From Erythrocercus mccallii (Eukaryota > Chordata > Aves > Passeriformes > Dicruridae), in NCBI GenBank assembly GCA_013397435.1, contig VZRG01000529.1, positions 1 through 64,000 on the forward strand: a stretch of 64,000 bases of DNA, in the 5' to 3' direction. The notes under the pieces are model-generated. The model saw only the letters and a list, made by a program, of their open reading frames with translations. It was not told where the DNA came from and did no database searches. This document shows, piece by piece, positions 33,814-45,660 of this stretch. The number at the start of each line of letters is the position of its first letter. Positions within the stretch are counted from its first letter, which is position 1. The position numbers and the translations under genes are program-made.

Positions 33814-35639
33814 ATGTCACTAAGATGTGACAACAGCCGTGTTTGCACAGAGCCACCAGCACTCAGAGGCACTTTAGTAGAGCTTTGCTCTCTCCAGCAG
33901 AATTGCTCCCCAGTTTGCTCATAGGCAGGATTTTTGTCAGGCTGTCATGGAGCTGTGGCTCTGCAAGTGCATGGTGGAACCCCCTGGTTTGCAGCAGTGA
34001 CCTGCAGGATGCTCCCAGTGAGCTTGGATTTGAATTATGCCTCCCTTGAGCCCAAAATGTGTCACCTGAGTAGATGGAAATCTACTCACCTGAGTAGATG
34101 GTGGCTCTGTGGGATCTGTGCCCCATCTGGAAGCAACGCACCCTCTGCAAAGGTTTGACGTTCACAATGAACTTGTGACCAGGAGGCCTGGAGGAAGCTG
34201 ACTCCAACACAGAATTTGCTCCTGTCCCTTTTGTTCTAGGCCCTGGTGTCACTGCTGTGTGTGCAGGAGCACAGAGACGTGTCTGTGTTTCTTGTTTCCT
34301 TTCTATAGGACTGAATGTTCTGAGCGATCATGTTATTGTATGTGTCTGATGAGCCATATGGAAGCTGTGAGGCTTCAGGAGTGTTTTGGGAATATAATGC
34401 CAGGAACTGATAATCTCAGCAGCTCTTCCTTCATATTATCACATTGCTTTTGCTGCCATACCCACTTAGAGCTATTTACGCCCCTTCCCTGAGAAGCTGG
34501 TATTTCCCTGCCACATTTTTTGCTCTCCATGGGATGGAAAGGCTTTGGGAAGTGCCATTTGAGGCTCATTGCTACTCAGAAATGCTTTACAGAGCCTGTT
34601 CTGTTGTCAGGCTGCCTGCAAAGAGTTTACAGCATGAAATAGCTCAGTCTCTCTGATCGGAGGGATTCTGGTTTTGCAGTACTATTAGGCAGACAAAAGG
34701 TGAATTAGCCCCACTCTGTGAAACAGCCCTGACACGGGGAGGTGCTGCTCTGTCACCACCATTATTTCACAAACTGGTTTTCTACGGTCTTTGATTCCAA
34801 CAAGGCAACTTGCAGAACACACAAAGGATCAGATTGTATCTCCTAGCGCTGGCCGCCCTTTCCTTCCTGTGGGACATCGGCGGCTGCTGCTTTCTCTATT
34901 TCCACACCTTTGCATCTCCCATCTTCCCTCCAGAAAACCCACTGACAGTTGTTTAACAGTTTCACTAGCGAGTCAGGCAGTGGGCATTTTTCCATACTGT
35001 GTGTTTTTCTTCTCCTGTGTTCGAAGAGCCTGTTCTTCCCCTGCACCTGTGGAGCTTGTTAATCTCTGCAGAAGATTCAGTTCTTTGACTGCAATCCAAG
35101 CCTGCACCATCTGAGGCAAACTGCATCCTTCTGCCCTTTGAATGATCCTGATTTTTCTTTGGTCTGGCTCAGCCCTGCAGAGGAAAGGACAGCTGACAAA
35201 ACTGGGGAGGGGTCCTCTGAAAGGGGTAGACAATTTGAAAAATTATAATACTCCTTGCTGTGCATCCAGAGCCCAAGACATGATGCTTGACCCTGGGGAG
35301 GAGCTGGGGCTCCATGGGTCTCCTCTCCATGCACATGAGCTGTTAACAAGGCTGGATTGGACAGCCTCTAAGAACAAGGAATTATGACCCCTCCATGTGA
35401 CAGATAAAGGTACCACAGGGACAATGTTGTCTCCTCCAAAGGTCCTTATCAACATGGGGACTTCCAGCCCCCCTGTGTGACCAGGACATCTCAGTGACTC
35501 AGCTCTTTCCAAGGAATGGGTTGTTCAGTGTCTGCTGCAGCCTCGGTTCAGTGTGGAGCAGTCCAGGATAATTTTCACATTGACTTGTTTTTCATGCTAA
35601 AGGCAGGAAGTGTGAGACCCCCCTAAAAGTTTGTCTCTC
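33814..35639. other. non-coding stretch, no gene recognised
   Basis: No exon or transposon was recognised. A partial tandem duplication of TCACCTGAGTAGATGG lies at 34062-34077 and 34086-34101 (24-bp period). The block 34790-34990 is repeat-free with a few CpGs and a TGACAG (TALE-type) motif, and may be regulatory. Confidence 0.4.
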
Positions 35640-36010
35640 CTTGAATGAGTGAATGCAACTCAACTAATTGGAAAGGCTTTAATTATCATCCAGTTCTTGC
35701 AGGAGTATCTAACCTGGCTTAAGAGCTTTTTGAATCCTTTTAGCCCCTTGAGTTTTCTTAACCCCTGTGATATGTTTTGTGATCCCTGCAGCCTCTGTGT
35801 GCTGCACTGGGGATAAATGCCAGGCAGTTTTAACATTACGTGTGTTATGAACCCAGCTCATCCCTCTATGGGCTGTTCATTTCCATACGAAACATTTCTT
35901 TAAATAGCAACACTCTCAGGGGCTGATTTTATTGTCCTTGCTGTGGCTCAGATCACTCATGGTGCCCTTTTGAACATCATGACTTATTGTTTATTTCTGC
36001 TGATTTTTGT
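35640..36010. promoter_or_regulatory. candidate conserved non-coding block
   Basis: Repeat-free block with CTAATTGG and CTTTAATTATC near 35657-35680, and further AT-rich motifs near 35890-35990 (TTTAAATAGC, TTATTGTTTATTT, a forkhead-like GTTTATT). Texture is the only basis. Confidence 0.25.
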
Positions 36011-39000
36011 GGCCCTGTGATTACTCCTTACCCATCCATTTTTCACGCAAGGGGTCTTACCCTCCAGTCTGTCCCCAAAACTCTGCCGCATTCCTGCCGC
36101 TTACATGAGTCTCTGAGCAAGGATCTTGCTCTGGCAAGAAAATCCTGGTCTTTATGATCTGTCTCATTTCTTCCAAAGGAATAAAGGGACACTTTGCCCC
36201 AGAGAGAAAGAGAAGGGAAACTCCATCCCAATGGATGAGGTGGTGGGAGCCCCATGGGATGCCTATGAACAACTTGGCAGAGGTGCCTGAGTCCCCCTGG
36301 GACAGCCTTGGAATACTGGAAACCGAAAAAGAGGATCAGGTGCATCAGTGGGGGGAAAAAAATAATTTGAAAAACAACACATAGCATTTCCAGAGCAGGA
36401 AAGACAAGTCAATGAGGTGGATATTTTATTTGAGTGCTTCTTGGTGTTTCTGAGAGGATTGGTTTAAGGAGAAAGGCTGGCAAGCAAGCAACTTTGCCTT
36501 TTCAGTTAGTTCCTTTGAATGTACATCTTTTTTGGTAACGAAACCTCTTTGCATGTCCCCCTGTTTCAGTTTCCCCTCAAATTTGAATTTTCTTTATAGG
36601 AAATAAATGCGCCTGATTATTTCACAATAACTTTTCTGTTAGTCCTGGCAAAATTGTCCATATACATGCATACATTTTTTCTAGGTGGCTCTTCTCCCCA
36701 AATACGTGTGCTGATCTTCTGTGTTCTTTTAATGTCTTGCAGGAGATTTCCATTCCCCACATCAAGTCTTCCTAAATTGTCTCTTTAATCCCCAGGTTTT
36801 TAGTGCTTGGCAATGCTACTTGTTCTGAAGTGCCGTGATGGGAAGGTGGAGGGTTTTTTTCCCCCTCATTAGCTGCTTTTAACATTCACCTCCTTTGTTT
36901 GTGTATCTTCTTTAGATTCCCTTCCCTTTGTGGGCAGGGCTTTGCTCTTCTGAGGTGTTAATAAGCCTCTGGCAGAGACGACATCTGTGGCAGAGGACAT
37001 TAAGTTCTGAAAAACATACTTCTTGTGTTATGAGGCCCGTTACCTCATCTGAGCAGCAACTACAGCTTTTAAAGAGCAAGGACAAAGGAAACATTGGCTT
37101 AGGGCTGCTTCATGCTTGGGTGTTTTTTTTTATGTATCAAAACTTGAGCTCAAAGTGTTTATATGGGAGAGAGGGGAAGAGACTGCCGAGGGGAGGAACA
37201 TTAGAGGAAAACTTGTGAAGGGGAAAGGAAAAAGAGAAGAGGCTATTTAAAAATACTGTGCATTGCTTAAACCAACACCTAGCAAAGGATAAAGGCTCTG
37301 CAGTGTGCATACGTGATCCATCCATCTGTTCATCCCTTTTATCCAATCCTATAGTCATGGGTATCATAAGAAGGAATAAGAGCGGTTAAAGCTTCCCCAT
37401 CACAGGCATGTCAGATGTTCCACACTGAACAAGATCAAACCAGGGATTTGCAGCCTGTGGGATGCAAAAAGATGTCGTGGAGGGAAAAGTGCTCTTCCCT
37501 TCCCCTGTTGACAAATGGGAGGGGATTGTTCTGAGGGGGACGGAGAGCAGGGCACTGGCATCACCCTCACAAAGGGGTGTTAACAGCTGGGTCACCACCT
37601 CCCCACTAGCAGGTGTGACTCTCTAGAAAAGTTGCAATCTGAGTGCATCAAGACTGATGCTTCTGCCTCCTCCTTAACCTTATATCTTGATGTGACTTAT
37701 CAGCTAAATGTTTTGAGGCAAAAAGAGGGAGGTGCTAGTTGAGGCTTCAGGTGTTTGCACTCTAAAACTACTTTTAATTAGAATCAAATAACTGTTTTTT
37801 CTCCTCCTTACATTCTACCCTCCTTGAAATTTCCTGTGATTTACCTGGGAATATTATTTTTGCAATGTTTTCCTCAATTCCCCGTTATTCCCCGGGATGT
37901 TGCAGTGCAAACACCTCAGTGTGCTTTCTGGTCTGTGAAAGTCATTCTGACACGACACTCTGGCTGACACATTCCAGTCTGTTTTTAAATGAAGGTATCA
38001 ATTACTTAGTACTAGCTGAGCACCTTGTTGGCTATCGGAGGGTTTTGCTGTAGCATTTTCATAGTCGTTGGCGTCTTGAAAGCTGAATAAAACAAAAAGG
38101 TTCATTGCACAAGGTGCAGTTCTTAATCTTTCCGTCTCTGGTTGTCGGTGCATGGAAGAGGAGTCCTTGCCACAAACTGGGGGGGCTGAACGACAGTGGT
38201 TTTGTCACTGTACCTGAACCATTTCATGCCTGTGCCTTTACAGAGCTCTCAGTAGCAGTGGGGGGGTTGGATGGTGCTGCTCATCAAACCCCCTGCATGC
38301 CCTGACCCACCTGACAGCCCCCCGCCCGTGTCCTTAAGCAGCAAATCCCTTTGCCTGGGGCCTGCTGCTGTCTCCCCAAGGACACCTTCCCCAAAGTATC
38401 TGTTCTCTGCTCCTGAAAGGCATCCAAACCCCTGTGTGAAAGCTGAAATGAAAAACTGGCTGGCACATGTTTCCACGGTGGAAGGAGGTGACTTCTGTGC
38501 CTGCAGATTGACGGTATCGCTGCTGCTGGCATGACAAGTCTCTGCGTGCTGTAACCCTGGCACCAATCAGTGCCACGGATGCGAGCTAGCCTCCTCTTTC
38601 ATTACTCTCACTAGCTCCTTCCCTTCCCTGCTTAGGAAAAAGAGCTATTTATGGACCTGGACAAGGTGACCTCCATATGGCAGATTCTGCCACTCACCGT
38701 GGGGACTCGAGCTAGGCACATGCTCCTTGGGCAAGGCAGAGAGACACTCAAGCAGTGGGCACACACAAATGTGTGCTGCTTTCAAAGCAGCAGAAAATTT
38801 GTTGTTTTCTTGTTCTGTTTTGGTTTTTTTTTAATGAAGAAAGGGTAAAAAAATAGAAAAAAGATAAAGGCTCATAAAGCAAAGAATTCTGTTTTCCTCT
38901 GAGCATTTAAGAAAAGCAATGCATTTCTGCAGATTGCATGTTTGGAATATTCTGAACTTTGTCTCGAATACTCTGAAAAAAAAATCATATAAATGCTTAT

Positions 39001-39989
39001 CTATATATTCCCCCCAGACAGAGAGAACTGAATTCCTGTGCACGGAGAGCCGTCTGCCTCCCTGTAGCATCAATCCCCACTTTATTCCTACCCTGGGGGA
39101 CTGCACAAAAGCAGTTTTCATTGGGCAAATCTGTGCCAGTGTAAGCAAGGTGACCCAAATTTTTAAAGAAAAGGAGAGGCTGAGGGGAAGGGTGAAGGAG
39201 GAAGCTGAGTAGGAGGGAGGATGCAGAATCCCGTGGATGCAGAGAGGGGCTGATCCAGGCTCTCACAGGTCACACGGGGATGCGCCTCTGCCTTCGATCT
39301 GTTTAATTTGATCAGGCGTCAGAGGTGTTACACAGTGACCAAAGTCAGAGGAGAGGAGCTCTGCTCCCTGCAGCCTCAGACAAGCACAAGTGCAGATTAC
39401 CACTGCCCTTTGCGTGCTGTGTCCTAGAAAATGCAGGCGAGCCCAAGTGCCACCATCCCCGTGCCAAATCTGCTGTTTGACCTGCGTGCTCCAGCCCTGC
39501 TGGTACAAACAGATTTACACAGGCTTAGTTAGCCACCAGCCAGTGGTTTTTTTAATTTCCATGTACATCTAAATAACTGTCAGTATTGCAGTAACAAAAT
39601 TGCCATTTTAGTGAAGAATCACTCTTAATTATACTGGAGCCCGGATTGCCTTGCAGCTCCACAGCCCTAATTTCCAGCTGAGGGACCCAGGCTTCCCCTC
39701 AGCTGCAGTATTTTCTGTGAAACCCTCTGGGTGTAGTAGTGGGCTTTCAACAGGGGCATAATGTGCTGAAAGCTCCTAGTTGCACAAAATGGCTTTAAAA
39801 CATATATATATGCAAGCTGTAAGGCAAGGAAGAACATAATCTGCCCTGTGTACTGTTGCCTCCCATTGGATTTCCTCGAGGCAATGCAATTCTCCGTATG
39901 CAGCTTCCAAAGTGGAATGTGCTGTTTGGGTTGTTGCAGGACATATGCAACACAGAGAAAGGCAAAAAAATCTCGTCTTGCTATTTGTG
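36011..39989. other. non-coding stretch, no gene recognised
   Basis: No gene is recognised. An acceptor-like TTTTAATGTCTTGCAG| occurs near 36742 without a convincing donor. The GC-rich part at 38150-38560 gives overlapping frames on both strands. A TA-rich microtract lies at 39800-39809. Confidence 0.4.
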
Positions 39990-40280
39990 GCAATTTATAT
40001 TTGGAGCTGCTTGAATAATTCATGGCAGATCTTAACCATTTCCTTTTATGTGATGCTTATTCAAAGGTAATTTTTCTCATTATCTGACTATTTTTGCTTA
40101 TACATGTTGGATACATGGTAATAGAGGTAAACCAGCCAGAATCACCTCCTTTTTATGCTGAACAAGGAACTTTATTGCAATGAGCAAAACAGTAGCAGCT
40201 CAAGAGTTCCTGGTTTATTTGGCATCTGAAGAGATGTGCTATAATATCATCCCTCTCCCTTTCTGCTAAGCTCCTCACTG
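39990..40280. promoter_or_regulatory. candidate conserved non-coding block
   Basis: AT-rich, repeat-free block with GAATAATTCATGG near 40012, CAAAGGTAATTTTTC near 40063 (TCF-like CAAAGG plus a homeodomain core) and CTTTATTGCAATGAG near 40169. It resembles vertebrate enhancer sequence. Untested. Confidence 0.3.
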
Positions 40281-41286
40281 GAATGCTCGTCAAAAGCAGG
40301 TATCCTGCTCATAAATCCCTTCTCCAGGCAGTGAGGGGAGCAAACACAATGGATGTGTATTTGCAGCCAGCAGCAGTCCATGGGTATGGATGTGCAGAGT
40401 TCCATGAGAGGCACTCATTAAAAGTATTTCAGAGTTTGTTTTCAAGGATGTGTTAAAATCCATCTTTCTGTTGATGCGTAAGTTAATATTCTAAGGGTGT
40501 TTACAAGCACGAGCACCTGATTTAAAATGTGAGGGGGTATCTCAGGTTGGTATTTTAGCTCTCTTTGTGCAGGTGCATGTGAAAATCCACATTTTGCTAA
40601 CCACAACCATCACTCTGCTCTCTTCCTGGTCATGTTCCTGCTAGTCAGGTCTCACTTCCAGGCTTCACTCACAGCCCACCCTGTGCTGGGTTCAGTCAAA
40701 CAGCAAATGGGGCAGAGTCCCTACCTGGGGGCTGTAATCACTGTGAATTTTCAGCCTCCAAATGTAGATTCTCAATGCTTCATTAGAGCAGCCACATTTA
40801 GAAACTGTCCTCCAGGGAGGGACACAGTCCAACGTCTATCGAAAGGAGGAAAACAAAAACCTCCCCTTGACATCAGTTTTTGTAGGCTTTGGAGCAGACC
40901 TTAAATTTTTTTTATCCTCAGCATGTTCTTCTGTTCTTCTTTGGAATTACTTTTTCCTCATCCCTCCCTTTTCAAAATCCCTGTTGGGAGGTGGGAATGT
41001 GATTCCACTTTCCAGACTGGGCAGATTCAATCTATAATGGGAATTTCTCATAGAGTACAAATATATCTGGGGGATGTTAACTGTCCTGCATGACCTGCTG
41101 GCTGTCACTTGATTACATAATTTATTTTAGGGTCGTTTGGCTGGTTTTTATTCATCAGGATTTGTATCTAAAAGCACCTCTCCTAAGCTCTAGATGCTTG
41201 CTAACCCTGCCCGGCAGTCTGCCAGTTCCAACCAGCCAAAAATATATCACCTTCCTTGGCTTGTGGCATTTTTGTATCTTTAAAAG
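40281..41286. other. non-coding stretch, no gene recognised
   Basis: Short open frames only. No splice-flanked exon or recognised transposon. Confidence 0.45.
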
Positions 41287-41311
41287 TTAATCCAGCTCTA
41301 AGCTGGATTAA
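41287..41311. promoter_or_regulatory. perfect palindrome of two TAATCC homeodomain sites
   Basis: TTAATCCAGCT (41287-41297), spacer CTA, AGCTGGATTAA (41301-41311). The 11-bp arms are perfect. TAATCC is the core preferred by K50 homeodomain proteins (OTX, CRX, PITX, GSC), and here two copies face each other. It could also form a hairpin in RNA. Which factor, if any, binds is inference. Confidence 0.5.
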
Positions 41312-41394
41312 TAATGGAACATCCCTTTAACCAAGGGCATGTAAGGTCAAGGCAGAGCTATGTGGATATTCCAGGCTGGTAACCACAGAAGTAA

Positions 41395-41439
41395 TTTTTT
41401 TTTTTTTTTTGTCTTATATAGGACCCCAAACAATTTATT
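41395..41439 (-). other. A16 tract with upstream AATAAA on minus strand
   Basis: On the minus strand, AATAAA (complement of 41434-41439) is followed 23 nt later by A16 (41410-41395). This fits a poly(A) site or a retrocopy tail. I found no target-site duplication. Upstream on the minus strand lies a GC-rich, CpG-containing segment (41550-41850) with a 120-codon frame, but no recognisable protein. Confidence 0.25.
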
Positions 41440-42989
41440 TCAGCAGTGTTTTTGATCCTGGACTGGAGGAGGAACAGAGCAGTGGAAAGAGGGCGAGACT
41501 GAGGGAAGAACAGGCAGGTTGGTGATGGTGTGGGGTGTCGAACCAGCAGGCACCCAAAGCCAAGAAGACATCCCAGAAAAGCATCGGCATTGGGTGGGGA
41601 GGGATCCTGAGGGCGAGATGAGCTCGGCGCAGAGATTAAAGCCAGGCAGGCTGGCATCAGGAGCATTTTGGAGCCACAGCGAGCACACTCAAGCTGTGCT
41701 CGCGTGGTTCGTGCCGTCACCGGGGCGCGTTGATGCGCTCAGCCATCCCCTCGTTATGTAACAAACATGCTGCTGGCATCACCCACCCGGCACCCTCCCA
41801 GCAGCAAACGCTGCTCCTCGTCACCCCCCGGAGAAAGAAGACAAGCAGAGATCTTCAGATACTGCCCTCCTCCCGCTTTCGGTTCAGAACCTTTAAAAAT
41901 AAAGCAGAAAGGAAATGGAGGGTCTGGGGTTTTTTGCTTCCACACGGGGCTGTTTCTGTCAGTGGATGCTTTTCTGGAGCTGGACTCGCTCCAGGGCTGG
42001 ACGTGATGTTAAAGCAGCCAAAAACGTGATGGTAGTTTGGGCTGATTTTGTGTTGGAGAGGTGTCCTGGTGAAGCACACACGGGGAGGTCACATCCAGCA
42101 GCACAAGCATTAAACCCCAGTGAACCTGGGCTGCTTCTCCTGAAGGCAGTAGGAAATTTAGGCAGCCAGAAGCCTGTGTTTTGAGGGCTCCTATTTTTTT
42201 CCCTTGAATTATTTTTCTCTTCCTTTTCCTCTCTTGAAGCCCAGAAATCAATGCTTTTCAAAGATCCCCTTTGGACAGGTTTCTGAAGTGTTCTCTTTAT
42301 TGTCTATTTTAGAGCTTTCTCTCCCCATTCCTCCTGCTCTCTGACAAGGGTTGCTGGGGTGACTGGAGCAGGGAGGACACGCTGCATCTCATCAGTGAGG
42401 GACACAGGCTAAGCCACGATGGCTTCTGTCCCTGCGTGCTCGTTGGGTGGGCTGTGTGCACCTCCTGGGGTTATGGGACGTATCTAACCCTGGTTATGGT
42501 ATCTAACCCTGAGATTGTGGGTGTTTTACAGATCTGGATGCAGGGAGGGCTTCAACTTCATGGGCAAACGTAAAGCAGAGCTCTGTTAGCCTTAGTCTTT
42601 GCAGTAAAAGACTGATTTGCTCCTGCTTTCTCCACCCTAAACCATTTCACTCATTCTCTCTGAGACTTCCTGGCAGAGCCTTCAGCTCTAGGGTGCTTTA
42701 ACAAGGCTGTAAAGAGCAAATAATGTAGCAGAAACAGCTTGAAAACTTCTTAGATGAGGGACTTGACCTTTTCTTCTCAATGCTTCCAGAAGCCCGGACA
42801 TCATCAGCTGTCTGAGGAGTCCTGCTGGGCACCCCAATTCCATCAGCCCTCAGGCCCTGCACTTTCATGGATCTCATGGTTTAAACCGTCAGGGGACAGA
42901 GCTTGGATTTGGGCATAAAGTACCTTGTAGCTTGGACTGCTCTGAGGGAATCGTGCTTGAAACACATGGAGGAGACATACTCATCTATC
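41440..42989. other. non-coding stretch with CpG-containing patch
   Basis: CpGs are frequent at about 41580-41850, including CGGGGCGCG near 41720. Open frames occur on both strands with no recognised domain. The remainder is ordinary sequence. Confidence 0.4.
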
Positions 42990-43270
42990 TATATATACAT
43001 ACATAAAGACACTGCTGCCGAAGCAGGTTTATTGAAGATCCCATCACGTTCATCAATGACTCATTGACATTTTTAACACCATTCCCCCAAAATACGAAAC
43101 CCAGCTTGTCAGGCAGCCGAAATCACGAAGAGAGCCACGCAGAGATCTCCTAAGCAGGCCAAAGGCTTCTCCCTTCCCTGTAGAAACCCATGCTGTAAGA
43201 TACATTAGCTGTATATTCCTGACAGATGGGGCTGTATCAAGCTGCTACAGAGCATCTCCTCTGCGGTGCC
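42990..43270. promoter_or_regulatory. candidate conserved non-coding block
   Basis: Repeat-free block with ATCAATGACTCATTGAC near 43053 (AP-1/bZIP-like TGACTCA), several CpGs in otherwise AT-balanced sequence, and ACATTAGCTG near 43203. Conservation is inferred. Confidence 0.3.
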
Positions 43271-43720
43271 ACGTGGCTGGCTGAGCCCTCAGCTACCCAG
43301 ATGAGCTGGAGGAGGAGGCTGTCATCTGTCTAGGTGTTGATGTCCTGCTCGTCACCCGGAGATCCAGCCGAGCAGCTGACCCCCTGTGAAACTCGCTCAG
43401 CTCCCCTGCATGTTTATTTACAGAGGCACAACACCGTGAGGAGGGTTCCCTCATGTTAAACACCGTGCCTTTGCTGTCCCGAACGTTTCGCAGGTGATTT
43501 GGAGATGGTTTGGAGAGCAGGAGAGGTTTTGGGGCAGAGTGCATCTCTGGCATATTAAAGAGTCGGTTCTGTAGAGCGTTTTTTCCTCTCTTACCTTTTC
43601 AGACTCTGTCTGGGCAGTGACTGAGATGGGTCTGGCACACAGAGACCTGTGGTGTGTGCACAGTTATGGGGGTGTATGTATAAATATAGATATACATGTG
43701 AGCACCAAAATATACACAGA

Positions 43721-43821
43721 GGTGTATTATAGGTGCATTTGTATATTTGTATATTTGGTGTATTATAGGTGCATTTGTATATTTGTATATTCGGTGTATT
43801 TTAGGTGCATTTGTATATTTG
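43721..43821 (+). repeat. minisatellite, 36-bp unit, 2.8 copies
   Basis: Units start at 43721, 43757 and 43793 with GGTGTATTAT, and continue AGGTGCATTTGTATATTTG. Copies differ by only a few substitutions, so the duplication is recent. Because 36 is a multiple of three, a 70-codon open frame runs through it with a YYRCICIF-type repeat. I read this as a by-product of the tandem repeat. Confidence 0.95.
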
Positions 43822-44849
43822 AATCATAAGCAACCCTATTTAAATATGAGAAAGGAACCCTCCAGAAAAAGAAGTTGATCTGCAAGTTTTCAACATGACA
43901 AAAGAATTAAAATTGCAAACATTAGAACTGGTTTTATACAAAGGTGACCTATTTCATTAACCCTGCATAACACCTTAACACAATTCCCCTACTCTCCATG
44001 ACCTGGGAATGCACTCCCATCTACAGTGTGTTTGAGAAGACAATAAATGGTTTTCCTGCTTTTCTTAGTACATTTGCCTTAATCTTGGGTCATTCCTCCC
44101 GCACCAAACAAACTGGAGTTCTTCTGAAGCCTTGAAAATGGTTGCTCCATAATCCCATAATGAAAAGCAGGATTACCCACAGTGTAACACGTGCAGGGCT
44201 TATCTTTGCATGATGGTGCTGTTGGGCTGGTTACCTGGGTAGAGGCTTCAGCTGCCCTGAACAAGAGGGCCACAGAGGTTTTCCCAGGTCCCTGCAGCAC
44301 CTTCACCTCATGTGAGTTCTCCTGCCCAGAAGTATTTCAGCTTATCATCTTATCAGGCTCTTTGCCCAAAAACTGACGAAGGACAAGGAGAAAATAAAAA
44401 TACTCTCTAAAATCAGTTAATAAAAAAAAATATTTTCAACAAATCCATCTGCAAGTCATCTGGGCATTATTCTTTAAAGGTGAGGATTTAGTGTTTAAAA
44501 CTCAGCCCCAACTGTTGGGCTTGGGCTCTGTTGTAAGAGTGGATTGAACTCGCTTTTTGCTGCATTCAGCTGGTGCAGAAGCATCAGGCCCAGGAAATAA
44601 ATGGGCCCCCTGTGCAACTTGTGAATAATTCAGGTGCCTCAAAATCACACAAGGGAATTATTTCTTTTTTTTTTAAATAACGCCTAATCAGCCCTTGGCA
44701 CACAATGCCACGAGAGTTTAATGAGATTCCAAAAAGAGCCATCTCCAAACAGCTGCAGATTGAGTTTGTGTGTGTAAAATACATAATTTTGTGCCTGGGT
44801 GTGTTTATGTGTATATACAAACACAAGAATGCAATAAAATAGTTGGGGA
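43822..44849. other. non-coding stretch, no gene recognised
   Basis: Short open frames only. The sequence becomes more AT-rich towards its right edge. Confidence 0.4.
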
Positions 44850-45660
44850 AAGTATTCTTATGAATGCTGTAAGAAAAAGAAGATTCAAATGAATTTGGTA
44901 CGACCCAGCTGATATGCTTTTTTTAAAGTGATCCGCTGAATCTTCAATATGTCCTTGTTTATTTTCTTTGATTGTGCTTTGATTTAAAATTCTAGACTTA
45001 TTAAATGCCATAAAAAGAAACATTTACATAATTTACAAGCTCTTTATATGAACATTTTAATAAAAGAACACACCTTTAAATCAAATCACAAAGGCATATG
45101 ACATCTTTGAAGGAGAAACTTATATTCCCAAACACAATAAACATTCTTCTATTACTATGTTAATTTGGAAAACAGGTCATGGGAAATTAAATTGCTTAAA
45201 ATAGGTCACCAATTATAACTCTGCATTCTATTAAAGCAAATGCATCTCTGAAATCTTTATTAGTTTATTTTAATTAAAGGCAGAAAAATATTCAGTGTTA
45301 AATTATTGCCATTTGTATGTTTTACATTGATACGGACACACATTTATTATGCAGTGTAAAATGCTGCATATCTTTTTCATTATGATGCTTGTATTGTTCT
45401 TAGTTACTCTACCCATAAAGTAAGTCTATAATAATGTTGTGCTTTAAACATAAAAGGAGGGAAGCCCAAATGAAATAACAGTGCAAATTTAATTTGATCA
45501 TTTATAAAAGGAAATGCAAAAGCAAGTGCTGTCTGTATATGAAAATAGTCATTGACGTCCTCAAAATTGTTACAGTTGTTAGAAAGGCCTGAATTCCATT
45601 TGTGTCTGGTGTCTGTAGCAGCATTGCTGTCCATATTATGTTTCTAAATTAAATACTTTA
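44850..45660. promoter_or_regulatory. large AT-rich candidate conserved block
   Basis: About 800 bases of AT-rich but non-repetitive sequence with many homeodomain-type cores: TTTAATTAAAGG near 45270, CAATTATAAC near 45211, GTTAATTTGG near 45161 and AAATTATTGCC near 45300. It also has AATAAACA-type forkhead sites near 45137. No simple repeats or transposon text. This is the texture of ultraconserved gene-desert elements. Alignment is needed to confirm. Confidence 0.4.

Noticed and set aside
42481..42514. Interstitial telomeric repeat (CTAACCCTGG / CTAACCCTGA)
   Set aside because: Only two separated, imperfect CTAACCCT occurrences, not a tandem array.
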